A stretch of DNA of 64,000 nt from JBGSOV01 sp041738935 (GCA_041738935.1 JBGSOV010000001.1:62001-126000); one strand, 5' to 3'. Counted from the stretch's first letter, positions 53,997 to 63,172 are shown. Notes: generated from the sequence alone by a model not told the origin. A program made the numbers and translations.

Positions 53997-54027
53997 GGAC
54001 GGGGTAAGGCAGCAGAACACCCCGTCC
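53997..54027. repeat. Dispersed hairpin repeat, family 1, copy D with compensatory stem changes
   Basis: GGACGGGGT (53997-54005), 13-nt loop AAGGCAGCAGAAC, ACCCCGTCC (54019-54027). Same 31-nt length and loop core CAGCAGAA as the other copies, but three stem pairs are exchanged together (G-C to C-G, C-G to G-C, A-T to G-C). Confidence 0.75.
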
Positions 54028-54105
54028 GGCGGAGGATAAAATGGTAAAAAATCATTAACGAAAGCAATTTAAAAGGATACGCTATCTGCAAGATGTAAAG
54101 AATAT

Positions 54106-55668
54106 ATGACTGAGAAACCCAACAAGCCAGATGACTCATTGAGCCTGTTTGATATTCTCTCCTTGGGCTATTTCCCAAAGGAACTGCCTCCCATTTTTTC
54201 CACTAAAGAGTTTTCTGAATCTTTGGAGAAGAAAAAATACAAACCAGATAACGGGGAAAAAACTGCAACAGAACCTGCATCATTCAACATCCCCCAATCA
54301 GGATTAAGAAGAAGAACATTACAAATCCCTACTCCCGAACTTTATGCAAGAGCATCGAATCTGCTTCTTCAAAATAAGGAGGATTTACCTGATGAAAATA
54401 AATCAAGAATCGCATCTTATGTTCGACCATTTGACAGCCTCTACGCAAAAAAAATGTATGAAGAGGGCGAATGCGCTTCGTATGATTCCAATAAACCGAA
54501 GGAAATACAGGGGGAGGAAGCTGCTTTTCTTGAGTCCAGAGGTTTTGTCTATAGACTTACAACAGATATTGCTCAGTTTTATCCAAGTATTTATACTCAT
54601 TCGATTCCTTGGGCAATCAGGGGAAAAAAGGAGGCGAAAGAGAAACAAGGTGATAATCACTGGTCAAATAAGTTGGATGAATGTGTAAGGTGTATGCAAA
54701 ATAAAGAAACAAAAGGTGTTGTGATTTCTCCATGGCTTTCTTTTGCTATTGCAGAGATTATCCTTTCAAAAATTGATATAGAAATCACCATTAAATTTAA
54801 TGAAGCATTTGGTGAAAATATGTGGAGCGGAGGAAGATATGTTGATGATATGTGGTTTTATTTTTCACATCCGGAACACAGAAAAGATGCTTTGCACATT
54901 ATCTCTGAAGTACTTTCTGAGTACAGGTTGGAGATTAATTCGCAAAAAACCAAAATGGAAGAGTCTCCTTTTCTCACAGAGTCTATTTGGAAAACAGAGA
55001 TTCAAGACGCAGGATCAGCAAAAACAAGTGATGGAAAAATAAATTTTTCAATTTTTAGAAACACGATATTACACTGGGCAAAAGAACTGCAAACTTCCAC
55101 TGACAATCCGATCAAATATGGATTAAGCATGATAGAAGGTTCTGGTAATGAAAATTTTTGGAAAGATGCAAAATCAATGATTTTACAAGCAATACACATT
55201 GAACCGAACTGTATTCCCAAGGTTGTATCTTTGCTTGAGCGCTATCAAGATTTTTTTTCTGAAGAAGATAAAGAGCATATTAGAGTTCTATTTGAGAAAA
55301 AAATTGCTGAAGCCACAAAAACAAAACATGAATTTGAAGCATGTTGGCTACTCCACGCTCTTTCCTTGCTTTCACTCCCTTGCTCTCAGGAAATTGCAGA
55401 AATAATTATTGATAAAAGACATCCTATGATTGTTCTCTCATTATATTTGCTCGACAAGAAAGGATTAGTAAAGGGCAAGAGGAATATCCCAAAAGAACTC
55501 AAGAGCATTTTAGAAGACTCTGGATCCCTTAAAAACGAATGGTGGTTGTGTGCGTACGAAATAGGCATGCAAGAATCCATGGCTTCTAACTGGGGTATCT
55601 CTTCGATATTTTCTGGATTTTTTCAGCAACTTAAAGATGGAAAAGTATCATTCATAACAAAGTCTTAA
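54106..55668 (+). CDS. Defence-type reverse transcriptase (UG/Abi group)
   Basis: 520 aa. A fingers motif resembling those of abortive-infection RTs (FNIPQSGLRRRTLQIPTPELY, 60-80) is followed by motif A RLTTDIAQFYPSIYTHSIPW with D154. Motif B is GVVISPWLSFAIAEIIL (204-220) and the catalytic box YVDD is at 245-248. The SIYTHSIPWA signature is typical of defence-associated RTs rather than group II intron, retron or DGR enzymes. The C-terminal half is all-helical. No maturase or endonuclease domain. Exact DRT/UG class cannot be fixed by eye. Located after an AbiE pair and before a helicase relic; AT-rich. Confidence 0.88.
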   Translation: MTEKPNKPDDSLSLFDILSLGYFPKELPPIFSTKEFSESLEKKKYKPDNGEKTATEPASFNIPQSGLRRRTLQIPTPELYARASNLLLQNKEDLPDENKSRIASYVRPFDSLYAKKMYEEGECASYDSNKPKEIQGEEAAFLESRGFVYRLTTDIAQFYPSIYTHSIPWAIRGKKEAKEKQGDNHWSNKLDECVRCMQNKETKGVVISPWLSFAIAEIILSKIDIEITIKFNEAFGENMWSGGRYVDDMWFYFSHPEHRKDALHIISEVLSEYRLEINSQKTKMEESPFLTESIWKTEIQDAGSAKTSDGKINFSIFRNTILHWAKELQTSTDNPIKYGLSMIEGSGNENFWKDAKSMILQAIHIEPNCIPKVVSLLERYQDFFSEEDKEHIRVLFEKKIAEATKTKHEFEACWLLHALSLLSLPCSQEIAEIIIDKRHPMIVLSLYLLDKKGLVKGKRNIPKELKSILEDSGSLKNEWWLCAYEIGMQESMASNWGISSIFSGFFQQLKDGKVSFITKS

Positions 55669-55715
55669 AAATGTCTGAAAAATAGTGTTCAGTTAGAGTA
55701 TGAAGAATCCCAAAC

Positions 55716-55940
55716 TTGAGTAAATTAAGAATGGGGCATTTTCAAGTACTGATTTCTACAGGGCAATTCTTTGGTGAAGGTGTAGATATATCTCACTTCA
55801 ACACGCTTTTCTTAGTATATCCGTTTTCTCATGACGGAAAACTGATCCAACACATTGGAAGAATACAGAGGTCAGATGGAAATAAAGTAATTTACGATTA
55901 TCGATATTGTGGCGGCGCTTACGGAACAATCGGATTATAA
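55716..55940 (+). pseudogene. C-terminal fragment of a DEAD/DEAH-type helicase
   Basis: 74 codons encoding helicase motif V (LISTGQFFGEGVD) and motif VI (QHIGRIQRSDG) with IYDYRY after it. That is the end of a superfamily 2 helicase domain 2. There is no ATP-binding half and no helicase remains upstream: the RT stop is 48 bp away. Read as a decayed gene truncated at both ends. Confidence 0.75.
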
Positions 55941-55941
55941 A

Positions 55942-56010
55942 AAAGCAAAAAGCCTCAGAAGGAACAACTCTTCTTGACCTCGGGAAGGAGCAACTCTCCT
56001 GAGTTGCTTT
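55942..56010 (-). repeat. Dispersed hairpin repeat, family 2, two tandem copies
   Basis: Minus-strand stem AGCAACTC, loop AGGA, GAGTTGCT (56008-55989) followed by CCTTC, then a second partial unit GAGTTGTTCCTTCTGAGG and CTTTTTGC (to about 55944). The full unit matches 63173-63217 except for a C-G to T-A exchange in the stem. Confidence 0.65.
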
Positions 56011-56334
56011 ACATGTTTTTTCGGAGGTAATCACTAATGTCGACGCAAGGGGATCAGGAAGAATTTGTAGCCGGTTATAACGGACGAAAAATATTATATC
56101 GGTATCGATGATGTTTAGAATCTTTTTGATGCGCTTGCCTGCCTTGAGTTTTACATATTTTTTAGTCCACGCACGGGCAGTTCTTGGTATCGTGAAACGA
56201 CCAAAAACGATGACAGAGCTTCCAGAGCATTGTTCCTCCCAGCACCCCCAACACTAATTGTCCCTCAAACACAAGAATAAAAACCATCAGATAGATCAGA
56301 GTCTCTTTTAGTAAAAATCGTCTATCTCAAAAAT
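56011..56334. other. Non-coding spacer between helicase relic and gltB end
   Basis: About 320 bp without a start-containing frame. On the minus strand an open frame runs from about 56260 through IPRTARAWTKKYVKLKAGKR-like basic sequence into the repeats but has no start codon; it may be another remnant. Confidence 0.4.
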
Positions 56335-56445
56335 ATGCCAGATCGCGCGCAAGCGTCCAAAGAAGAATGGCGGATCAAGCGGCTTTCTCGGAGGGAGCAA
56401 CAGAAGCTTTTGGTTGTGGAGAATGCACCTGCTTTTGAGTCATAG
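56335..56445 (+). pseudogene. C-terminal relic of a GIY-YIG nuclease
   Basis: 36 codons from ATG 56335 to TAG. They read DRAQASKEEWRIKRLSRREQ, clearly the last helix of a YhbQ-like GIY-YIG protein (compare NRTEAAKEEWRIKQLTKEEK in the intact gene at 50683). The catalytic N-terminus is missing. It overlaps the gltB 3' end antisense by 71 bp. Confidence 0.7.
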
Positions 56446-59400
56446 ACTTTGGTACGACCATTGAAAATCTCCCCTTTTCCTGATCCCAGTCTGCAAGAAT
56501 CACTTGGGCTTTTTTGCTATCGGTTCCGGAATCGCTACCGGCGTATTTTGCCAATATTATTTTGAGTCGATTCTCATCATTTTCAGTCATATTCCTGATT
56601 TCCCCATCGGTCTCGGCTTTTCCGAGTTTGTTTGCCAGATTATTATCATCGTAAACAAAAGCTACTCCGCCGGTCATGGCATGGGCAAAGTGTTCTCCTA
56701 CTGGCGAAAGCGAAATCAGCGTTCCGCCGGTCATATACTCGGCACCAAATTCGCCACAACCATCACAGGCGAGAGTTGCTCCCGACAGTCGAACGCCAAA
56801 GCGGTCAGCTGCCCTGCCATCGGTAAAGAGCTCGCCGCTGGTCGCGCCAAAACCGCATTTGCCGCCAATGGTATATTGCGCTTTTGGATCAGCATTATCC
56901 CAATGCGGTTGCTTTACGATGATGCGACCACCGGACAAGGCTTCACCGACATAGTCTTCGGTTGATCCGGTGTGATGAAAGGTGACGCCTTTAGTGAGGG
57001 CAAAGCCGAATTTTTGTCCGGCACTTCCTGTGAATCGATAGCGAATGCTATCGTCTGAAAGTTTTCCTGATTTGCCAGCACGAACGACCTCTCCGGCAAT
57101 TGCTCCTCCGACTGTTCTATCTGTACTTTTGAGTTCGATTATTTCAGAGTCGTAATCAATTTTATCTTGCTTAAGTGTGTCTTTGAGTTCTTGTGCGAGT
57201 CGGTGCCCAAGTGATTCCTTGACTTCTTCGCGTTGCTCTTGTGCCGGGAAAAAGGTCTGCTCGTTTGTCGGTGCTGTTTCCAGGAGGTTATCAAAATCAA
57301 GGTGGGATGCTACGATTCTACCATTGCTATCTGTCAGTCTCTTGAACAGATCAGTGCGTCCTCGCAACTCTTTGCCGTTTGCGACACCGAGTTGTTGGTA
57401 GATCACTTGCTTTTCCGCAGCCAAACACATGAGACCGTTCTTGATCATTCGGACGCGCTGTTCGAGTAATCTTGTGTATTCTGTCGGATCTCTTTCTTTG
57501 AGTCCGGCGAGCGCACCCTCGTGCGCAACGGCAGCAGTACAGAATTTGTTTGTGCCGTGGCATTCGTCTTCTTTGGTACACCCTTGATAGATCATCAGAT
57601 TTGTCCCCAAGATCACCTTGTCGGCTCCGAGTATCTCCGCTTTGACCGCATCCTGACCGGTTCTCATACCGCCCCCGATATGCAGCTCTATCCCATCACG
57701 CAAACCTTCTTTGCAGAGTGCTTTGTGTACCATCGGGAGCCCGATTTCCCACGGAATACCGGTATGATTTTTGGAATCTTGCGGTGTGGCTCCGGTACCA
57801 CCATGAAATCCATCGATGACAATCACATCCGCCCCCGCCTTGGCGACACCGCACGCCACCACATCCACGCCGGCTGTTGCCGCGAGCTTGACTTCTAACT
57901 TTGCAGTCGGATTGATCTGTCGCAGGTCAAAGATCAGTTGTGACAGATCTTCGATACTATAGATATCATGATGCGGTGGGGGTGAGATAAGCGTCGTGCC
58001 GGGTTCGCAATGTCGATTTTTGGCAATTCTCTCATTTACTTTGTCGCCAACCAGCTGACCCCCTTCACCCGGCTTTGCTCCTTGCGCCATTTTGATCTGA
58101 ATGCTTTCGACACCTAAGGCGGCAAGATAATCATCTGTTACTCCGAATCTACCGGAGGCGACTTGGCGAATGCGCGTTTCTGATCCGGGAGTCCTCTTTT
58201 TGGATTCACCGCCCTCACCGGAATTGGATTGCACGCCAAGCTCATTACATGCTTTCGCAATCGCTTCATGTGCGAGTTCCCCCAGGGCACCGTGTGACAT
58301 GGCACCGGCAACGACACTCTCTTGAAGGACTTCCTTTATAACCTCCGGATCTAATTCAACCTTATTATCTTCCCGGTTCAACCCTTTAATCTGCAGCAAA
58401 TCAGAAAACATACTCATATGCACTCCTTCTGCTCCTCCTTTCCCAATCGCCTGTCTCTGATTGACCCGATTAGCAATTTGCATGTATAAATTGAAAATCG
58501 TTGGCAAATCATGATCGCTGTCCAAGACATTATGGATTCCTTGAATCGGAGTATTAAAATCATACTCATCTATTTTGAGCGATGGAAAATCCGTTTCACC
58601 CTTGTGTGCAGATTGTCGGCGCAACAATCCATCGAGTGCCCTGTCATCAAAACCGCCGACAGGAGTCACAAATCCATCTTCAAATATCTTGCATCCGATA
58701 ATGACCATCGCCGCATCATGGCGATACCCTTCGATAGTGGGGATACCAAATTTTGCCATGATTTTTTTCATTCCGCCATCAAAGACTTTTTGAATCTGCT
58801 TGCGAGCATCATCGATGTTGACACTTTCTTCCTGCCCATGTTGAGGAAAGTTGACCACGGTTGTTTCTTCATTATTACTTCCATAGAGTGGTATCTCTTT
58901 TTTGGTGGATTTTTTGGGAACAAGAACGCTGTTTTCATCGTTTTCGGTAGCAAGTGCATCCACCAGACGATGCACGCCGCGTGGATAGACAAACCCAACT
59001 CCCATACTCATGAGCACCATGGCATCGTGAGGTTCGGCAACATCACTTGCCGACACTCCGACATCGACACATTGTGCCAGCCCTTTGCCTTTGAGGGTTT
59101 GTATTACTGCCCATGCCGCTCGCGCCGATGGGAGTGGAATGTTGCCATCAGCAAATCCGGTTTTGTCCTCAAGCAGAATCACCGAACCTTCGGTCGCTTT
59201 TTCGGCTTCCGCCGCAATGCGAGCGCAGGCACTCGTTACGGTTTCGCCTGCATGAATCGAAGCATCAATGGATAATACTTGCAGGTTTTCGTTGTGGCGA
59301 ATGCCCTCAAGGGTCGCCTCATCCACTACCGAAGAAGCGAGTTCGACACAATGCCGATCAGCATACGCTGACGGGTCATGTGCGTCTTTGATATCGCCGC

Positions 59401-61138
59401 GCTTGCCGCCGACAAAGGTGACAAGACTCATCTTTGCTCCTTCGCGCAACGAATCGATCGGGGGATTGGTGACTTGTGCAAAGTGCTGATGAAACACTTC
59501 AAACAGCCTGCGCATTTCCGGCTTGTCTGTCAGTGCATAGAGCGGTCGTGCGTAACCCATTGCCACCAGGGGAATGTTGCCGTCACGGATTATCAGCTTG
59601 AGGGCTTCGACATCTTCTTTGTTCCAACCGATGGAAATCAGTTCCGAAAAAACATCTTCCGGATTTGGCGGTACTTCCGTTTGTTCGTTGAGTTTTGCAT
59701 TGCCTTCAGCTCGAACGGACGACTGAGACAGATATACCTGCGACACTTGTTGCGGATCGATGCCTTTTGCTTTGAGATTATTTGTCAAAGCTTCCATGAT
59801 CTGCTGTGTCTCAGAAAACTCTCCATCACGACTCATGTGGATCATTTCGCCCGGATTGAGCTGTCCACTTGCCTTTACTTCTTGCCAGTCAAAGTGCAGT
59901 GCGCCGATTTCAGAGCCAACCAAAAGCGTGTTGTCTTTGAGGAGTACCCACTTGAGCGGCCTGAGCGCCATACGGTCGACCATTGCTACCATTTCGCCAC
60001 GATGCTGCGCAATGAGCGCTGCCGGACCATGCCATGATCCGAGACCTGCCGTAGTGTGTTGCATATAATCGAGATACGCCTTGATTTCGGCTTCCACTGC
60101 CGGAGCAGCTTGCGGTACCATGATGCGCATAGCTTCCACCAATTGATACCCCGCTTGCAAAAACGCATGGAGACATTGATTAAAATCCTGCGAGTCACTG
60201 CCCATGTGCGAGAGCACATACGGCAATACCTCGATTTGTTGTGCCGCCTCGATTGCACTTCTTGCAAGGGAAGGGTTGTTTTCTCGAAACTTTTCCAGTT
60301 GCGCAGCCGCATTGCGACAAGTGGTGAGAGTGTTGATCTCGCCATTGTGGGCGACATAGCTAAACGGTTGCGCTCGTGACCAATCCGGAGAAGTGTTGGT
60401 GCTAAAGCGGACATGAATCATACCTGCATGTGTCTCCGGTTGCATCTTGACCAAGTCATGTTGGTAGAATTGAGAAAAATCTTTTGCCCGGATCATGCCT
60501 TTGTAGATGATGGTCTCCATCGAAAAGGATGACATACTCACCCCTTTGTCACCATAAGTGCGATTGATGATGGCGAGCAGATTTCCGCAGAGCATTTCCG
60601 CTTCGTCGGCACTCATATTATCCGGTACGGTAAAGAGCGGTTGAAAGATGGCGGGGCGATCTTCGGTTTGCTGTTGATTAAGCACATTATCATCGACCGG
60701 AACTTCGCGCCAGGCGTGGATTTCGACACCATGCATTTGGCAAAGCTCCTGAATCACTTGTTGTTGTTTGGTAACTTCCTCTCGTGATTTGTCTTTGAAA
60801 AATACCGAACCGGCACCGAGCCCGGGATTATTTGCTATCGATTCCATGCTTGGTCGCTCTTGATCGGTGTCCGGTGTTTGCTCCAAAGCCTGCCCCAGAA
60901 GAGCGGCGCGAAACTGGTTCGTTGTATTAAACAGTATCCCCACTCCATCGGCGCCCCTGTCGGTTTCGCCACCACGATGAGCGTTACAGCTGATTGCCGT
61001 CAGCAAACGATCTACTCCTTCCTGAGTCGGTCTTTCTTGCCAAAATCCGGACAATCCACATGCATCCGATCCTTCTTTAGAATATCTGTCTGGATGGATC
61101 GCCGATTCATGGAAATCTTTTGGAAGTATCAAAGACAT
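56375..61138 (-). CDS. gltB: Glutamate synthase large subunit
   Basis: Transfers glutamine amide nitrogen to 2-oxoglutarate. 1587 aa from ATG at 61138; ATG 61240 would give 1621 aa and a 68-bp overlap with gltD. Class II glutaminase with Cys in SDACGLSGFW near the N-terminus, FMN/synthase barrel (GEGGESKKRTPGSE; PPPHHDIYSIEDL; IDGFHGGTGATPQ), iron-sulfur cysteines in GCTKEDECHGTNKFC (C-x5-C-x6-C, one spacer longer than the usual form) and a GXGXG beta-helix end (YTIGGKCGFGATSGEL). The last 20-25 residues are encoded antisense to the GIY-YIG relic. Confidence 0.93.
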   Translation of the reverse strand: MSLILPKDFHESAIHPDRYSKEGSDACGLSGFWQERPTQEGVDRLLTAISCNAHRGGETDRGADGVGILFNTTNQFRAALLGQALEQTPDTDQERPSMESIANNPGLGAGSVFFKDKSREEVTKQQQVIQELCQMHGVEIHAWREVPVDDNVLNQQQTEDRPAIFQPLFTVPDNMSADEAEMLCGNLLAIINRTYGDKGVSMSSFSMETIIYKGMIRAKDFSQFYQHDLVKMQPETHAGMIHVRFSTNTSPDWSRAQPFSYVAHNGEINTLTTCRNAAAQLEKFRENNPSLARSAIEAAQQIEVLPYVLSHMGSDSQDFNQCLHAFLQAGYQLVEAMRIMVPQAAPAVEAEIKAYLDYMQHTTAGLGSWHGPAALIAQHRGEMVAMVDRMALRPLKWVLLKDNTLLVGSEIGALHFDWQEVKASGQLNPGEMIHMSRDGEFSETQQIMEALTNNLKAKGIDPQQVSQVYLSQSSVRAEGNAKLNEQTEVPPNPEDVFSELISIGWNKEDVEALKLIIRDGNIPLVAMGYARPLYALTDKPEMRRLFEVFHQHFAQVTNPPIDSLREGAKMSLVTFVGGKRGDIKDAHDPSAYADRHCVELASSVVDEATLEGIRHNENLQVLSIDASIHAGETVTSACARIAAEAEKATEGSVILLEDKTGFADGNIPLPSARAAWAVIQTLKGKGLAQCVDVGVSASDVAEPHDAMVLMSMGVGFVYPRGVHRLVDALATENDENSVLVPKKSTKKEIPLYGSNNEETTVVNFPQHGQEESVNIDDARKQIQKVFDGGMKKIMAKFGIPTIEGYRHDAAMVIIGCKIFEDGFVTPVGGFDDRALDGLLRRQSAHKGETDFPSLKIDEYDFNTPIQGIHNVLDSDHDLPTIFNLYMQIANRVNQRQAIGKGGAEGVHMSMFSDLLQIKGLNREDNKVELDPEVIKEVLQESVVAGAMSHGALGELAHEAIAKACNELGVQSNSGEGGESKKRTPGSETRIRQVASGRFGVTDDYLAALGVESIQIKMAQGAKPGEGGQLVGDKVNERIAKNRHCEPGTTLISPPPHHDIYSIEDLSQLIFDLRQINPTAKLEVKLAATAGVDVVACGVAKAGADVIVIDGFHGGTGATPQDSKNHTGIPWEIGLPMVHKALCKEGLRDGIELHIGGGMRTGQDAVKAEILGADKVILGTNLMIYQGCTKEDECHGTNKFCTAAVAHEGALAGLKERDPTEYTRLLEQRVRMIKNGLMCLAAEKQVIYQQLGVANGKELRGRTDLFKRLTDSNGRIVASHLDFDNLLETAPTNEQTFFPAQEQREEVKESLGHRLAQELKDTLKQDKIDYDSEIIELKSTDRTVGGAIAGEVVRAGKSGKLSDDSIRYRFTGSAGQKFGFALTKGVTFHHTGSTEDYVGEALSGGRIIVKQPHWDNADPKAQYTIGGKCGFGATSGELFTDGRAADRFGVRLSGATLACDGCGEFGAEYMTGGTLISLSPVGEHFAHAMTGGVAFVYDDNNLANKLGKAETDGEIRNMTENDENRLKIILAKYAGSDSGTDSKKAQVILADWDQEKGRFSMVVPKSMTQKQVHSPQPKASVAPSEKAA

Positions 61139-61172
61139 AGAAGTTGAAGAGAAAATTTCATAAAGCCGGTCT

Positions 61173-62699
61173 CTACCATTGGTACGAACGATATCTCGTT
61201 CCGGTATTTTTTGGAGGGAAATGTTTTTGGTGTATTCCATTTGCTCTCTGTACTCCTTCGTGCAATGCGGTCACAACAAGGTCTTCGGCAGTTGTGCGCC
61301 CTATATGCGCGGCATCGCCGGCGACCAAAGCCTCATCCACAAAACCCAATCTTCCGCGAGTGTCTCTCGTAATATCACTTGAAACACCTGCCATCTCCGG
61401 CTCGAGCGTTTTTTGGAAGCCGTAGGCATTGAGGATCATGTCAAATTCCTTTTGCCATTCTCGCGTGCTTCCGTCTGCTGCGGTTGTGACAAAGTGCGCG
61501 CATAGACTGCCTCCATTCAAAGCTTCGATTTTGGTGATGATGGTGCCGTAATGTCGCTCGTGACTTCCGATTTGCTCCGGTGTGTATGCAGACGGATATT
61601 TGCGATTTGATTTAAATTCCGCTTCGACTTTGCGGATCGCCATGTCCACGGATTGTGCAAATTGCAGATTGGCAGTGTGTACGGTATCTTCGGCGGTATC
61701 GCCAGCGCCCAGCACCAAGACTGTTTTTTCCTCCGCACTCATGATATTTGTATCCGTTTCTTCGAGTTGGTGCGCCTGATGCGCGCGAAGGAAATCCATT
61801 GCATAGCCTATTCCTTCGCTGTCGCTGCCATCAACCGGGCTGCCGTCATTATCGACTAGTTCCATGGGAAGCTGCTTGCCGACTGCCCAGATGCGATCTT
61901 GAAATCCTTCGATTCGTTCTGCTGTAGCATTCGTATTTGTCTCCACGGTGACTCGTCCGGTCTCGGTGAGGAGTCGCCACTCCTGACTCACGATATCTTG
62001 TGGTAGCTTGATATCCGGAATGCCGTAGGTCATGAGTCCGCCGGCAGTACCGTCTTTTTCGAATACTGTTACTTCGTAGCCATCTTGCACGAGTTGCCAT
62101 GCCGCAGCATAGCCGGCAGGACCGGAGCCGATGACGGCGATTTTCTTGCCATTCGTTTCTTTTGGTATTTTTTCTTGAAAACCTTGTTCTGCCCATCCAA
62201 AATGCCACGCAAGATCAGAGATGAGTTGTTCCGGTTTTTTGATGGATACCGGTGGTGTTCCTCCTCTGTTTTCGATACATCCCGACGAATCTCCAGGCAA
62301 CTGAGTGCCTTCGCAGGGCGCCGGACAGATCCTGCCGGTAATGCGAGTGAGCGGACTGGCGGACAGATCCTGCCATGCTTCATGAACGGCTGCACTAAAA
62401 ACAAGAGTCCGGTCTTCTTTTAGTGCACCGATTGCGCGATTCCATGCTTGTAGCCATCTGGGGATTTCTTTCGAGTCTGGGCATCCTCCTTGAACATCTT
62501 TCACCATTCCGGAGCTGCAGGTGGAGATTTTGCAATCAGAGCAAATACTGACCATTTTGGTGCGCATATAGTGATAAACTTGATCGAGAAGCCCCTCTGG
62601 TATCAGCACTTCAATAATTGCATCTGTTGCTTCCTGTTCAAGAATATTATCTTGTTGTTCATATCTCTCTTCTGCCGTTGCCAGGCTCTGTGTTGACAT
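61173..62699 (-). CDS. gltD: Glutamate synthase small subunit
   Basis: 508 aa NAD(P)H oxidoreductase passing electrons to GltB. N-terminal cysteine-rich cluster domain (CSDCKISTC; GRICPAPCEGTQ), first FAD site IAVIGSGPAGYAAA, second nucleotide site VLVLGAGDTAEDT, and FAD-contact GDAAHIGRTTAEDLVVTALHEG. An extra N-terminal segment of about 60 residues before the ferredoxin-like part is acidic and helical. It is upstream of gltB in one operon (34-bp gap if gltB starts at 61138). Confidence 0.93.
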   Translation of the reverse strand: MSTQSLATAEERYEQQDNILEQEATDAIIEVLIPEGLLDQVYHYMRTKMVSICSDCKISTCSSGMVKDVQGGCPDSKEIPRWLQAWNRAIGALKEDRTLVFSAAVHEAWQDLSASPLTRITGRICPAPCEGTQLPGDSSGCIENRGGTPPVSIKKPEQLISDLAWHFGWAEQGFQEKIPKETNGKKIAVIGSGPAGYAAAWQLVQDGYEVTVFEKDGTAGGLMTYGIPDIKLPQDIVSQEWRLLTETGRVTVETNTNATAERIEGFQDRIWAVGKQLPMELVDNDGSPVDGSDSEGIGYAMDFLRAHQAHQLEETDTNIMSAEEKTVLVLGAGDTAEDTVHTANLQFAQSVDMAIRKVEAEFKSNRKYPSAYTPEQIGSHERHYGTIITKIEALNGGSLCAHFVTTAADGSTREWQKEFDMILNAYGFQKTLEPEMAGVSSDITRDTRGRLGFVDEALVAGDAAHIGRTTAEDLVVTALHEGVQRANGIHQKHFPPKNTGTRYRSYQW

Positions 62700-62840
62700 A
62701 GTTCGTTTTCATAAAATACGAGCTTGTATTTTTTCCTGTCTTGAAGAATATGTCAAATAGTCTATAAACTTAGTCTGTCACCAAACATCGCCCCAAGCAT
62801 GGATACACCTTGGAATCCAAAAAAATGCAGAAAGCAAAAT

Positions 62841-62872
62841 AGTGCTGACAGGAACGGGTCGGCACTTTTTTT
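62841..62872 (+). terminator. Orphan plus-strand terminator
   Basis: AGTGCTGAC (62841-62849), 8-nt loop, GTCGGCACT (62858-62866), overlapping T7. It faces rightward although the only upstream gene, gltD, is transcribed leftward, so it may end a small RNA starting in 62700-62840. Confidence 0.65.
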
Positions 62873-63172
62873 ACATGCTGGTTTTTTGGTGTATGTACGA
62901 TGGGGTTGGGTATCCTTTTTCACTTCCTGAAGTCAAACTGAATACGCTTCGACACATACCAAAAACTGGCGCCCCCAATTTCTTCATGCTTCGAACATTG
63001 CTTGAATACAATCCAAATTCCCACTCTTTTTATCACCGTCACAGTCTCCGGTTAAGGACTGTGTATGCGGCATAGACCTTTTGCGAGAGACCGTGCCGAG
63101 GAAGAAATGGAAAGGCGACAACATTCAGCGATCCTCAGTCAGACGAGAAATATATGTGAAAGAAACGGCTGT

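Noticed and set aside
53878..54027. CRISPR-like repeats
   Set aside because: The units are palindromes, unequally spaced and only two here; no cas genes in the window.
55798..56034. 78-codon minus-strand frame
   Set aside because: Antisense to the helicase relic and family 2 repeats; no credible start context.
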